Counted from the stretch's first letter, positions 1 through 12,731 are shown. The stretch is 64,000 nt of DNA from Undaria pinnatifida (GCA_012845835.1 JABAKD010000017.1:7649600-7713599), one strand, 5' to 3'. Notes: generated by a model from the letters alone, not told the origin. A program made the numbers and translations.

Positions 1-2740
1 GTTGAGCGATGCGCGTCAGCGCAGAAACCTTGCACGTTTGCAAGAGAGAGGAGGGTGTGTGCAGAGGACGTCCGTAGGTGGATCCCTAACGTGGAAAACA
101 GCGGCACAGTACAATACAGTGCCATCCATGTTGGTACACACCATGAACACTTAGAATTGCAAGTAATCTAATAATTTTTATTACCAGGTACATTGCTATC
201 TCATCTTGCGTTCGTAGCGCGATGTAGGCATATCCGGCGATCCACCGTGCAGGCCGTATCAGAGACCACCAAAAGGCAACGCGATGCGCCAAAATACTGC
301 TCTAACACCAACTGGTCCGTGACCATGTACTAGGTGCAATTCTAAGCTCGGCGTGACTCACATGCAATAATGCCGAGTATCATCAATACCCATAATGCGA
401 TGCCCCGTTTCTTGTGGTCTGGGACCACCTCATCCGGCCTCCTGTCGTGGGCAGGGCAAAAAAAACGGGTCGGCCAGATATCGCCTAGCAACGACGTGTG
501 AGCAAAGATGCCAGGAGACGGTATTTTCCTTCCTTGACAGGCGGCCAATTTGCCTTAGAATGTTGCTTTATCAGGTTGAGGGCCGTTCGGGAGATGCAAA
601 TCGGCTATTCATGCGATGGCGCGAAAACGAACTGCTTGGAATTACTGTACCATGGGATCATTTCTTCGGCAATACCTGATGAAAGATAAGACCATATTCT
701 AAGTGGGAAGAAGACGACCTACGCTGGGTTGTGACAAGATTGCCGTAAAGTGAGTACAGTGGGGGGGGGCAAATACAAGAAATACGTCGTTAAGAAAGAG
801 AGGTCCAAACCTTCCGAGAAAACAAGAATTTGGGTGTAAGAAAGGCAGCTGAATTTAGGCGGCACGACAAGAACATTCATATATGAAACAGCCGCGTTCA
901 GAAAGGAGATCGTCCGGAGGGCGGCATACAACAAGGATCGGCAAACGTCACACCCTCCCGGCAGCAGTGTTACCGTTAGAAAAAGCTGTCGTGTGTACGA
1001 AAAAAATCCCAAAAAATTGACAGCGTAGCGGGGTGCTTGTGAGATTGGGACTGGGTTGCTTCGGGGAGGGGGATATGTGGAAAACCTCAGAGTTCTAGGG
1101 GTGAGCACGGCTACCGCGTGGCGTCCCATTCTGATGGAAGCGCGAACAGGTTGACGTTACCGTTGAAGTCGTACCGCCCCGGCGAGGGCACCGCTGTTGG
1201 GGCGTAGGCCCTACAAGAGGTAGGGCAACAGCCCCACCAGAGGTAAGGCGAAAGGACGGTGTGAGGACGTCGGGACGGGCGCTGACCACCGGTATTCGCA
1301 ACGCGGAGTTTTCAGGTTAGAAGGGGAACGAGTGGATCCGCGTTGGTGTACGTGTCACGCTGACAAGCACCATATATACGTGCAGTTGAGTATGCTAGGC
1401 TCCAGGTAACTTCCAGTTGCCACAGCAGTGTTGGTTTCGTTTGTCGCCGTACCCAGTGGTGGGCACAACTACTACAGCACGTACAGGCTGCAGTCGCTTG
1501 CAGCGGCTTCAGCCAAGCGTGCGACGTTCTGCCCATTGTTATTGATTGGGGAACCCAACAAAATATACTTGACTAGACTACCCTAAAAGTAAAGTAGTAG
1601 TACCTGGTACGGTGATAATATTCGGTTACGGATGACCTGCACCACGCAAAACGTATGACGTGGTCTAGCGGTAAAATAAGTTAAATACAAGAAGCAAGAG
1701 GCAAACGCCAAAACAGTTTGTAAAAAAAGGACACAAACGGAACGCTGAAAGCGCTTTAATTAGGGCGAAATTAACAACACAACGAAAACGAGGTGCCTGG
1801 TTGGTGCGGGCACGTAAAATAATGGACGCCAAGTCGACTATTCTCACCGGGCCCCCACTGTGCACGACTAGCCATTTCAAGGTGCACGCGTAGATACTCG
1901 TGGAAAGAGGCCCATGGGTAGCGATTGAACACACGAAGAGCGCGTCTCACAGTATCATAGCGTGAGCGCGCAGCATGCGGTTCATTCACATGGTACGCAC
2001 GGATCGTGCAGTGCCTTGCATTGGACTTAATATATAAAGCATGACACTCTAACCCACCAGCCAGCGTCACCGTGAGGGGCTGATTCTGTTACCGTCGATT
2101 GCATTCATCAGTACCGGGTATGCCCTTCAAAAAGTCCCGAAGGTTAATGGTTGTAAGTCCCAAACGTTCATCCGCCTTGGCTAAGACCAAACTACAGCAG
2201 CGCCACCAGTGTTTTCGCGTAGGACACCCAGCTCAATGAACACGCCTGACAGCGTGCGTGTTGCCTCGCTTGACATGGCCCCTAATACCACCGAACAAAC
2301 CAAGCGCATTGACAGCCTTTACTACTCACGACGTTGTCGTTTAAAGTACGCACGGTAAAACTAGAAGATACCGCATCAACCCTGCCGCAGGGTGGTTTCG
2401 CAGCAAATACTTCAAATATATATGCCAGCTGATTGTGAGTTTGGCCGTGTGAGTGGTCGATACTCGGCTTCGCGAGCTGCGTCATACCCACACCGTGAAT
2501 AATAGGTTCAAGGCCAATAGGCAATCGATAGCATCCTATTCTAATAGGAGGCCTACTGCTGCTTGCGATAGACATCGATTGGCGATTTTAGAATCCGATT
2601 GAGACCGGCAACGGCGGGTATTGATTGTCGCGTTCACGGATCTATGATTCCGCCAAGAAATAATTGCCATCTAATGTCAAACGTGATCACCGCACTAATA
2701 GCAATCGGCAGACGTATATTTCCGGAACGGTACTGCTTGG
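1..2740. other. no recognisable gene
   Basis: I see no recognisable domain, splice-bounded exon or repeat array here. A minus-strand open frame at 2,282-2,575 (97 codons) has mixed, protein-like composition, but no motif supports it. A poly-G run sits near 760. Confidence 0.4.
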
Positions 2741-2946
2741 GCAATAGAATATTGGGACTGAGAAGCGAAACACGTTGTCTTAGACAGTAGGTATCGATAG
2801 ACCTCTTGACCTGTCTATTGTTTCAGGCAGTAGATATCGATAGACTTTCTCACCATTCTGATACGATTTTTCTGGGACGACTGTTGCAGGTACGAGTACC
2901 AGTAAAAATATAGACTCACCACTATTGTATGTATGCTAAAAAAAAA

Positions 2947-3405
2947 TACACGCCAGCTGTGAGATCGAACATTTCGTGGAAACTAACATTTGCAAGCTGT
3001 GTGTGATAATCCGGTCGCGCGTGTTACTGGGTGTGTGTCCTCATTAAAGATACAGTTCGGTGACTCCCTATGGAATTACAACGTAGCTTGTACCAGGTTC
3101 AACAGGGTGATGTTAATCAATCTGTGCGCGGAAACTCTAAAACCCGCTTCTGAGGCGGGCAATATTCTTACAGCCGTAGCAGAAATGCATCGGTTCATCA
3201 AGTATATGCTGTAAGTCGTAAAACCGGTGAGGGGAGGGCGGAGTTTTTTTCAGGCGTGGGGGCCCGGGGCGAGGGGGGGGGGGGGTACCAGCGGAGGGAG
3301 GCAACTGAATCTGTGCAGCAGCTATAAACCCTACAAGGGGACAAATCTGGCGGTTGTGGGAGAAACGCATCAGTTTACCATGCATAGACTATATATACTG
3401 TTAAT
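2947..3405 (+). repeat. dispersed repeat A with G-rich subrepeats
   Basis: The copy begins with a block containing CAGCTGTGAGATCGAA and TTTGCAAGCTGTGTGTGAT. It runs through a CCTCATTAA..GATA segment to a G-rich run near 3,240-3,300. A subrepeat (AATCTGTGC...ATGCATC) occurs twice, near 3,120 and 3,310. The same block recurs at 21.7, 24.3, 35.9, 41.3, 41.5 and 43.9 kb in both orientations, so it is an old dispersed element. A short minus-orientation piece lies near 4,615-4,655. Confidence 0.75.
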
Positions 3406-3429
3406 CGTACGTATATAAGATAGGAATAT

Positions 3430-4735
3430 CCCTACTGGTATAGACTAGTCTGTTGCTTGTATAGACAACAGAAATATATATTGCATTGTTTCGCCATGCT
3501 TTTGCTTCAGACGACAGGTAGGTATCGACACACCTTTTTACCGCTGGTTTTGTTCAGACGGTGGCTATTCAAAGCGATATTAATACCAATCGCTACCTAT
3601 CACCTTTGGCACACGATCTATTTCGACGTACACATGTACGAGTACAGCACCCAACTTTATTCATGAGAAGGAAGAATTATCTACTTCGGGGGGGCAACGA
3701 TTGGCTAAAAACTACCGATCGTCCGGAAGGGATACATTATGTGGTACTCCGAAGAAGTGGAGAAAAAAAAAGATGTACGTATAGTGTACATCGATACTAC
3801 CGTTGCCGCAAGCAGTAGTCGATACTCCAGTTCTTTTTACATCGTATCTGTGATCATTGGTGCCAAACAGCGATCTGTTTAAGCGATGATCAGTTGCTTC
3901 GGGTGCCGTGGATGATATTTTTTTCTATTGGGCTATCCGGGTCAACAGTAGGTCGGAAACTATGTGTATCGATACCTATCGCGGGCCACAAGAGGTAGAT
4001 TTCGGGGAGTGTCGAAAGGTATTGTAAGCAACGACAGGGCTAGGACGGTGGCTACAACAACAGGCTATTGTGTGGCCGGTGTGCTCGTGAAGGCTTCCAT
4101 CGGCTGGTGTATTGGACACCACTAAAATTTGAAAACGGTCCCGGACATGCTATCGTTCGAGCAATAATACCTGCATGCCGCCTTCGATCGGTATGTATTA
4201 TTAATACCAAATGGAACAGGTAGGCATTGGAATAATAGAGCGATACCTATTGCCCGATGTAATAGGATGGTAAAAGCATCGATCGATGCCAATCATTGCT
4301 CAACTGAATAAGGTCTGCAAGGGGACGGGTCTAAAACTAGATCGCTCAATTCAACAGGTTTGCCAGGCCGTGGACCCGTACTACTTACTATGTGTTGCTC
4401 ACAGGAATAGGGATGGGAGACCATCGATCGATGAAAAAATATATAGACTAGTCTATTCCTTGTAACGCAGCTTCTTAGTTTCAGTTTTTGTACCTCTCCA
4501 TAGGATCACTGAGAAGTGTAAGTATGGCAGCAGTGAGCAGAACTACTGCGGACCGAAATCGCCCAAAACAAATCGGAAATGGTTCATATATATATACAAA
4601 GAAGAGTAAAAACGCGCGACCGGAGTATCACGCAGCTTGCAAAAGCGAATCGACCCTTAACCCCCTTACAACGGGAAGGCCTGATTTGGCGACAACACCT
4701 TTTGGAGATAGTATAGGAAGAGATTTTGCAGGGCT
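3430..4735. other. no recognisable gene; scattered short motifs
   Basis: No exon-like frame is recognised. Short motifs such as GTATCGAT and TATAGACTAGTCT recur without a clear period. Confidence 0.35.
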
Positions 4736-4935
4736 GACCCGACCCGACCCGACCCGACACGTGAGGATTTCGAGACGTCTTGACCCGACCCGATCCGACC
4801 CGCGAGAGTTTCGAGACGTCTTGACCCGACCCGACCCGATCCGACCGGACCGGACCCGCGTGATTTTGAAAACCTCTTCACCCGACCCGACCCGCGAGGG
4901 TGTGAAATCTTCCTGACTCGACCCGACCCGACCTG
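4736..4935. repeat. degenerate CCCGA array
   Basis: GACCC pentanucleotides are interrupted by spacers of the type GCG..G..TTTTGAAA..CCTCTT. The same spacer flanks the larger array at 6.1-6.7 kb, so the two loci share an origin. Long open frames on both strands here are produced by the repeat and are not genes. Confidence 0.85.
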
Positions 4936-5273
4936 ACACAATTCGGGTGACCTGCGAGATGCGGGTTTCATGCGGGTTAGGTCGACTTGACCCGTGACAT
5001 TTTTCACGGGTCAAAGTCGAAAAGTCACCGGTTAAAGTATGTTTACCTCGGTCGGTTGGTTGGCTCTTCGTCTCTCGTAGTTTTCTCAGGATGTCGTGTT
5101 TTCTGGCTTTACCGGCATTGTTTGCAGCATTATTTATTATTACGTCATGTGATGTGCGCGCGAAAAAGGGGAAAGAAACCGCAACCCACACGCACGGGCA
5201 AAAAGCCGCGCCCGTACCGCTAGACCACCGGGTCGACCCGACGAGCGACCGGACGAGCGAGCTAGTTATAAGT

Positions 5274-5745
5274 GCAGTCTCCGGCCCCGGCAAGCAGCCT
5301 AGCTGAGCAGCCTCCGGCAGCAAGCCCACAACTGGGGCAGTAGATTTGCCAACAGGGGCTGCGATCCGCAAGGATGCGTTGTCTGCTGTTGCTTGCTGCT
5401 GCCAGGCTGCTGCTGCTGCTGTTTCGACGACGACTACTCTTGCTTTTATACGTTTGGTCACATGTCGTACTGGTATATGACGATTCTCGAGCTAGCTGCT
5501 ACTTGTACTGCTGTATCTATCGTCTGTCTACGCAGTCTCCAGCCCCGGCAAGCAGCCTAGCTGAGCCGCCTCCGGAAGCAAGCCCACAACTGGGGCGATG
5601 GATCTGCCAGCAGGGGCTGCGATCCGCGAGAATCCGGGGTCTGCTGCCGGTGCTTGCTGCTGCCAGTGCTGCTGCAGCTTCTTCGACGATGACTGTCCTT
5701 TCTTGCCTTTTTACGTTTGCTCACATTTTATACTGGTGTGACCGT
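5274..5745. repeat. 258-bp tandem duplication
   Basis: Two adjacent copies (from about 5,274 and 5,532) share the opening CAGTCTCC.GCCCCGGCAAG and the same downstream order of CTGCTGCC and TTTCTTCGACGA-type blocks. Divergence is modest, with small indels. Overlapping open frames exist on both strands, but no domain is recognised. Confidence 0.8.
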
Positions 5746-6131
5746 AATATTACTACTGTAGTTACGGCTTCAGCCGGCACATGATTCGCGTCACGCTGAT
5801 GTATGCCTTGGTACGAGTAGATAGGGGTACTGTCTGCTGATTGTTCTGCACGCTGTGACAACATATGATGGGAGCATCGGCACGAGAGAGGCAGCAAGCG
5901 GAAACGTTTGTGTTATTTACGGATCCGCGGGTCGGACCCGCGGGGCGCCTGCACGGCAATGGCCCTCAGATGTACATAAGTTTGAAAATACAGGGTCCGC
6001 GGGCCAGATCCGCGGGTTTGACCCGGGGGCCAGCCCAAAACAACCCGCGGGTCATCATGGCTTGACTGGCGAGTGACCCCTATCTCGCGGGTCATGACCC
6101 GACCCGACCCGCGGGGTTTTGAAAGCCTCTT

Positions 6132-6706
6132 GACCCGACCCGACCCGACCCGACCCGACCCGACCCGACCCGATCCGACCCGACCGGACCCGACCCGACG
6201 CCACCCGACCCGACCCGACCCGACCCGACCCGACCCGACCCGACCCGACCCGACCCGACCCGACCCGACCCGACCCGACCCGACCCGACTCGACCCGACC
6301 CGACCCGACCCGATCCGACCCGACCGGACCCGACCCGACCCGACCCGACCCGACCCGACCCGACCCGACCCGACCCGACCCGACCCGACCCGACCCGACC
6401 CGATCCGACCCGACCAGACCCGACCCGACCCGACCCGACCCGACCCGACCCGATCCGACCCGACCCGACCCGACCCGACCCGACCCGACCCGACCCGACC
6501 CGACCCGACCCGATCCGACCCGATCCGACCCGATCCGACCCGACCCGACCCGACCCGACCCGACGCGACCCGACCCGACCCGACCCGACCCGACCCGACC
6601 CGACCCGACCCGACCCGACCCGACCCGACCCGACCCGACCCGACCCGACCCGACCCGACCCGACCCGACCCGACTCGACCCGACCCGACCCCACCCGACC
6701 CGACCG
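6132..6706. repeat. (CCCGA)n satellite, about 575 bp
   Basis: A near-perfect pentanucleotide array of about 115 units. Variant units (GATCC, CCGGA, CCAGA) recur as blocks, for example near 6,171 and 6,311, which suggests higher-order duplication. CCCGA contains no stop in any frame, so the frames of more than 200 codons on both strands (reading PDPTR or GSGRV) are artefacts. The flanks at 6,100 and 6,715 carry the TTTTGAAA..CC spacer seen at 4.8 kb. Confidence 0.97.
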
Positions 6707-6939
6707 GTGTGATTTTGAAACCCCCTTGACCCGACCCACGGGTCGGGTCATGATCCGTGAAAAGCCCTGGGATTTGGGGGCTTTAAAAGGGGTTAAATTG
6801 GTCGAACTCGCAACAACAGCTAGCTGACAAACATTTTTGAAAACTTTGCTTCAGGAGTATCCTACTAAACCCTTGCGCTCAAAGTAGCAGGTACCCTGCA
6901 CCTTCTCGTTCATGTACATACCTTAAATAGATTCGTTAA

Positions 6940-7527
6940 ATGATAGAATTGTGGGGCTATGTATGCGATCGATATTGTTTGTTGCACAACGTAATACCAA
7001 AATATTTCAAGGGTATCAAATGTATTTATTTGCCATTTGATGAAAGGCCTAAGCTTTTATTGCAATTTTCGATCGCACCTATTTTTGTCATCAAGAGGTA
7101 TCGATCGAAAAATGCGCACACCACTCTGGAGATCAATGGCCAACGTGCCTTTTCCTTCTGACCAATCGGTCACAGAAATAGGTATCGATCGACAACCCAA
7201 CACCCCTATCCCAAGGACAATAGCCAAATATTGTGCAAACTTCGCTGAAGCTAATGTCGTCATGAGTATCATAAATATGGTGATCGACAATCAATTACGA
7301 GTTCACACACCCTAGACTATACCAATTTTCGCTGAAATGTATTGGAAAAATAAATTCGAAGGCATCGATAGACAATTTCACAATGTCACACACCTATCCT
7401 AAGAACGACAAGCATTTGAACCTTTTCCCGCCAACCAATCGTTGTCATGAATATGTATCGATCGAAAAGTTCATCTTGTTATTTTAGGTGTCATAGCAAG
7501 GTCGATACCAGTAGGCACTACGCCAAG
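6940..7527. repeat. degenerate ~90-bp TATCGATCGA repeat
   Basis: GGTATCGATCGAMAA-like cores recur near 7,096, 7,180, 7,278, 7,361 and 7,455. Each is followed by a CACACC or CCTATCC..AGGAC segment. This is a decayed tandem array ending just before the mobile element target site. Single related TATCGATAGAC motifs also occur near 2,790-2,850. Confidence 0.6.
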
Positions 7528-7534
7528 CTATTGA
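7528..7534. repeat. target-site duplication, left copy (CTATTGA)
   Basis: CTATTGA lies directly before the left terminal inverted repeat. An identical heptamer lies directly after the right one at 14,292-14,298. This is the footprint expected from insertion of a cut-and-paste DNA transposon. Confidence 0.88.
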
Positions 7535-7649
7535 CCGGCGCCCGGGAATCTGCCAACATTGGCAGGAAGGAAAAGCCTGCCATCACCAAAAACGCCTGTG
7601 TACCTACTCTATAGACCCAGATTTCAATTTGAAAAAGACCACGAAGTAC
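7535..7649 (+). repeat. left terminal inverted repeat
   Basis: It starts CCGGCGCCCGGGAATC and contains a near-palindrome, TGCCAACATTGGCA, a plausible protein-binding site. It ends at ACGAAGTAC, after which the two element ends diverge. The open frame crossing it is a shadow. Confidence 0.9.
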
Positions 7650-8049
7650 GTGACCAGTTTCGTTTCTTGGAGCCTGCCATCTGTCGATGCGACGAGGTGG
7701 GTATTGATGGCGGAGGCAGCGGTGGGGGCATTGGAAGCAGCACCGGCGGAGATCGTGACGGTGGAGGTAGCGATGGAAGTAGCGGTGGAGGCAGCGGTGA
7801 TGGATCCGCTCGGGAGAGCGAACCACAACAAGGTGCAACTTCATCTACTTTGACAGCAGGGCACTCATCGACATCACGAGCACTATTCTGTCAAAGCCAG
7901 CACGTCAAGAAAAAAGCAATCGGGTGGGGGTGTTTCCTTACAGCCCTCTACCTACGCTACACAAGGCCGGATGTGAGTGGTTCTTTCGTAGACTTCTGTT
8001 TGTTACCTGCTGCTGTACGGACGAATCTTACACAGCAGTATCTGGTACC

Positions 8050-8900
8050 ATGGTAAAGCTGAAGCAGTAGACTACAGGACACCAGATAAGAAACATACTT
8101 ACCTGGTACCTGCGGTAAGCTGGCTTTCTTATTTATGAGGGGGTACGTTCTACACTGACTTCGGGTATAACAGCTCCCGAGCTTCTTTTTTTCCTGAAAA
8201 TATCAACTTGGCTTTTTTATTACTGCACCTTTAATATTACAGGTAGATGTCTTGTACTGCTGTAGTACCGCTGTACCAGGTATATCGTAAGGCACGGAAA
8301 TACTGACCTACAGCAGTAGGTTGGCTTTCGTATTTGGCAGAGGGTTTGTTCTTACAGGTAACTTCAGTATGTTTTTTTTTTTCTCACATTAACTCTTGTC
8401 AAAAATCTAGAGTCCGTGGTCACATAAAGGTATATTGACTCCCGAGGTTCTTACTCCGGTAGCTAAATATCACCCTGGCTTACTACCAGGTTTATTTTTT
8501 CGTTTCCTGTATTGCTGTACACCAGCAGTTTGTCTTCGGCAATGTTATTTTGATACGAGGTACGAGTCGTACCAGGTCACTGTAGGCTACTGCTCTTGCT
8601 GCTTGTGCGCTGCTGGTTGTACGCGAATCTACCTGGTACCAGGTATCATAGCTCTGAGCATGCGATACCTGGTACCTGGTACGAAGTAAATACCATACCT
8701 GGCCTCTGATTAATTGCATGCCAGATACCAGATGCAGTAGTACAGGACACCTAAAAGATACCAGGCACATAAAATAGCGACCTAGGCTGGCTTTCTTATT
8801 TGGGAGAGGGTGCACTCTACCTTATTGTACGTTAACTTCAGTACAAAGTATCCCGAGTTTCTTATTTTCGTGTAAATAACAGCCTGGCTAATTACGCCAT
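8050..8900 (+). repeat. left subterminal repeats of the element
   Basis: A unit containing GGCTTTCTTATTTGGGAG, then a CTCCCGAG(T/C)TTCTT block, recurs near 8,120, 8,321 and 8,786. It occurs again in the same orientation at the other end near 13,661. Palindromic CCTGGTACCAGG/TACCTGGTACC motifs are interspersed. No exon with exonuclease motif I (D-x-E) is found here. Confidence 0.7.
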
Positions 8901-9149
8901 CTATTTTGAAACTATTACTTCTGCTGAAGCTTGTTTGCTGTCGTAGCTTCTACACTCGTACACGTGATGTATAGCTCTGAGCATATGATGACTGGTACAT
9001 GATAACTGGCACCTGGTACAATTGCGGCAGTCGTGTTTTCTTGGTTCGGCAGTTCGCAGCTGGCACAAGGCGTATTCAAATCGAAAATTCTCGCTTGCGT
9101 TTCCAAAGGTGAAAAACCAGCGTGATTTGGTACCAGGACATGATGGTAG

Positions 9150-11850
9150 ACTTGGCGTCAACACCAAGTCAGACGCGACGTATTTGGATGAGGTCAAAGC
9201 CGCGAACACTGTGGGCGCGCTGACTCACGCGAAAGCTTGTTGGGTGCAGACGCCATCTCTTTCGCTGGCGGGTATAGTGTCTAGTTTGGTTGGGAAAGAG
9301 GTGCCCACAGACCCGATCTTCCCTTTGTCTCGCTGGAGTTCTCCCCTCAACGCCCAACTGGTGATACTACTCTAGTTAGCTGTGCGCGCGTCCTATTCAC
9401 GCTCGTTGTAGGTTATCGAACGTTTCTTGTTGCCAGCTAGATTGTTGGCGCCATGCTCTTGAATCTGCTGGTATGTGGAATGTTAATGATGCCTGCCTTT
9501 TAAAATCCTTACGGTGCCGTCACGGGTAGAGTATGCCTGCTTGGATGATTACGCGTCCGTTCTCGTTTACGAGGAGATCGAGGCATTGAAGGATCCCATG
9601 CGCGGCCCGGTTCCGACCATTTTGCCGCCGGGAACACAGATGCGATTGGGATGTTCTGTACCACATTCATCGAGACCTTATTTCTCGCATCATCTAAACC
9701 AACAACATGCACGGCACATCCGCATCACAAGCGACTAAACCTGTTATCACCCCCCAAACCTGGTCTATTTTGCGATGGAACTCTAGGTGCGACTCCACAG
9801 CAACAACCATGCCAGTTGTGTTGGCGTTGGGAACGTACAGGGCCATGAGACTACCGCTGGATCTTTGCTTCGGTGGCGTCCTCGATCACGTCAACCTGGC
9901 CAGAAGAACGTCGTAGTCAAAGTGAGCGACGCGGTCAAGCCTGCTACGTACGCAGCACACAAGGAGGCACCTTCCTCCGCGGGTGTGGGTCGTGTGACGA
10001 TGAAGGAAATCTGCGGCGGCGGCGGTGACAGGCTTGTTCTGTGGGACGTTACCCATGTTCGCCTTGCGGCCGATTGGACACCCCCCCCTGCGACACCAGC
10101 ACCGTCGCCAAACTCGAATGCAAGTGCTGCTTACGACGATGACCCCGACTTGTTCGCCACCGAAGCACCTTGCCACGTGGTGGGCTCGCTAGGTAAGGCC
10201 TTACACCGTCCTTGGAAAAATTTGAGCTGATTTGTCTGACGCCCTGCCCGCATTGGCGTTCCTCATTCTCTTGCTGACGTTTGTATTCGCCCAACGAACC
10301 AAACTTTTTCGTTTTTTTTTTTTTTCTAGATGATACGGACTCGGACGAGGGCGAAAAGGACGGTGGCGACGGGTATGACTTTGATGCTGGTCACGACCGC
10401 GCTTGCGACCTAAGAGGCGGAGACGAGATCGGTGGCAATGTTTACCAGGACGACGTGAGTGCTGCAGAGGTGGCAGATATGTGTTGTTTGTTTCTGAAAT
10501 CTGCTCGGCGTCAACGTGCGCTTTGTATACGATTTTTTTCTGTTCGAATGTTCTCAATTCATGTTGGTTGTTATCCAACTGCATCAGGGGGGTGGCCCAA
10601 ACATGCTCAAGGGTCGCCTGGATACCTTCCACGCGCTTCCACGTATCTCGCGCCTGGTGAAGAAGAGTCACGGCGCCTTCAAGCCCTCCATGGCTTGGTT
10701 GAGAGATTCTTGCTATATCGTTAATCTGGAAGACATCAAGGAGGCAATTGGTTTTGACGTCACTTGTGTCGTTGTTCGGATCAGTGATATGGGGAGACTT
10801 TAGCTGTAGTCGAAAACAATGCCTGTACTGGGTCATGTGTCGTGACCATTACGCTCCTGCCGATCTTGCTTCCAACTGCAGGTAGAAGTGCTCTTCAAGC
10901 GCAAAAATGCCGTCGGAATAGGTGGCAGAGTAGACAGAGATAGAGATGAACTGTGTTTCTTGCGGAATTGTCGGCGGTTGGCGCCCGAGCGTACACGATT
11001 GTTGACTCGCTTTGATTCAGTGATTGATCGGTTCTGCGACGTGATCGATGCGAAATCGGGATAAATTCTCCTGCGCCCGAAAGCACTGGAAGTCGTGAAG
11101 CTGCTCCGCAAGCACATCGAAGCTGGTTGTCTAAGCAAGCCTGACGGCGTGCCGCTGTACTACGCAACAGGGAAAAGTAAAGCGGGGATCACCACTCGTC
11201 GCTGTGTCAGAGATTCCAGCAGTACAGGGGCTTGGTGTGTGTGTTTCTCGTGACTTTCCTATCACTAGCAGGTACAGCAACCATTTCCACCCATAACATT
11301 GGCCTCACGGCGTAACCCGATGCTCATAGTATTTGCCGTCAAGTATACCGCACGGTCTCGTTTGTTGCAGTGTTTGTAACATGTTGAGTTTTTTCTTCGG
11401 CTTGGTGGTCAACCAGGTAATTCGTGTTATGATGGACCTGACGTACACCTGTCCAATATGTTTTCCGCCTGCTGTAACTGTTTGTCCTTTTTTCAAGGGT
11501 TTTCATCGTTACCTCCGCAGGCTACTATTGCGCTTCTCCTGCGCTGGACCCACTCGATCTGCTGGAGTTCAATTATCGCTGGGACATTTAGATGGCTGCG
11601 AAGAACCGCGGACTGCCGAAGTAGATTGGAGCGTGCTACGAACAGTTTCAGTTTGAGATTATGTAAAGCGACACGGCCAGCTGGTCACCGGATAGCCCGA
11701 TGTTTCCTGGGTGGGTCTCTGCTCTCGACGTGGCAGACACTGGTGAAAGAAGCGACCTTTCTCAGAGATTGTGGGGACCTGATGCTCGGGGTGAGGGGCC
11801 GGTTGATCTTGTCGACCTCCCAACAACTTCAGAATCGCTATGATCAAATC
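9150..11850 (+). pseudogene. DEDDy 3'-5' exonuclease fusion gene, decayed
   Basis: Inferred exons: 9,150-9,360; 9,532-9,657; 9,787-10,192; 10,330-10,454 (after a T-rich tract and TAG); 10,588 to about 10,750; 10,882-11,234; and a last one around 11,518-11,845. Exonuclease motif II reads VNTKSDATYL and motif III reads YACLDDYASVLVYEEI, the YxxxD signature of RNase D/WRN-type DEDDy nucleases. Between them SRWSSPLNAQL matches the family's helical region. Later exons carry VVVKVSDAVKPA, LVLWDVTHVRLA, DTFHALPRIS, then GVPLYY and RCVR, and LLEFNYRWDI. In-frame stops (TAA at 11,062; TAG, TAG and TAA between 11,590 and 11,670) break the 3' half. The 5' part with motif I is missing or unrecognised. 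The exonuclease call is firm. The wider family (transposon-like fusion proteins of algae and fungi) is from general knowledge. Confidence 0.75.
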
Positions 11851-12731
11851 AAAGGGCACGCCAACGTTAGGAATACGATTATCTCTATTTGTCAACGACA
11901 TACTGCATTGCGTGCTAGGTTGCAGGAAGCTGACGGGGGCGCGATGATTGCGGGTGTTGTCGGTAGCGCTGTTTCCCCTGCTGTTTCGCGGAGTTGGTAT
12001 GGGGCAGGTATTGTTGGCGTTCGTGGCGGCAGCGAAGGGGGGGGCGCAGCGGCAGGTGCAGGCGTGTCGGCGTCAGCTGCAAAGATGTTCGATTTTGGCG
12101 GCGGCGGGTACGAGGCAGGGTAGTTTGGCGCCGCCAACAGACGCCCAAGAAGCCCAAGGGCCCATTCCGGGGCCCTCAGATTTTCTTTCACCGCGGCCAC
12201 AGTCGGCAAGAAGGCGCGTACCAGGAGGCTCACCCTGCCCCGCGTGGGAGGGAGGGGCGGCCCCAACGCACTGTGCCGCCAGAAAAGCACCGGCCCAAGG
12301 CCTGCAGAACTGGGAAAAAACTAGATCAGACGGGAAGCGGTGGTGGTCATGGTGTGAATGTGAAAAGTGCACTCGGGCCCATCTTGGTGTGGTAGGTTAG
12401 CGTCTGCAGTGTCGGGTCAAATTTGCCTTTTGTTAATTCACGAAGAATCAATATCGTACGAGTTCAAGTTTTTGCTTCGCTTGCGAGCCGGCCGTTTCGT
12501 TTTGTGTGGCCCTGGGTTTGATTGTCTGTTTCATCTCTGGGGGAGGGGCAACAGCGATACTACCACCGTTGTCGACAAAATTGTGGTCCCTTTTTGTTTA
12601 GTTTTCCCTTTCCCATGTTTTCCTTTTTATCCATCCCTGGGGAGAGGGAAAGAAGAAGGGGGGGGGGGGTTACCTGGTCCCTACTCGTACCTATTCCCCA
12701 CCCCCCTGATATTTCTTTTCCTTCGCCTGGC

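Noticed and set aside
4628..5461. 277-codon minus-strand frame, the longest in the window
   Set aside because: It runs through the degenerate CCCGA array and a tandem duplication. Composition follows the repeat and no domain is present.
6073..6751. 218-219-codon open frames on both strands
   Set aside because: They are pure translations of the CCCGA pentanucleotide, which has no stop in any frame.
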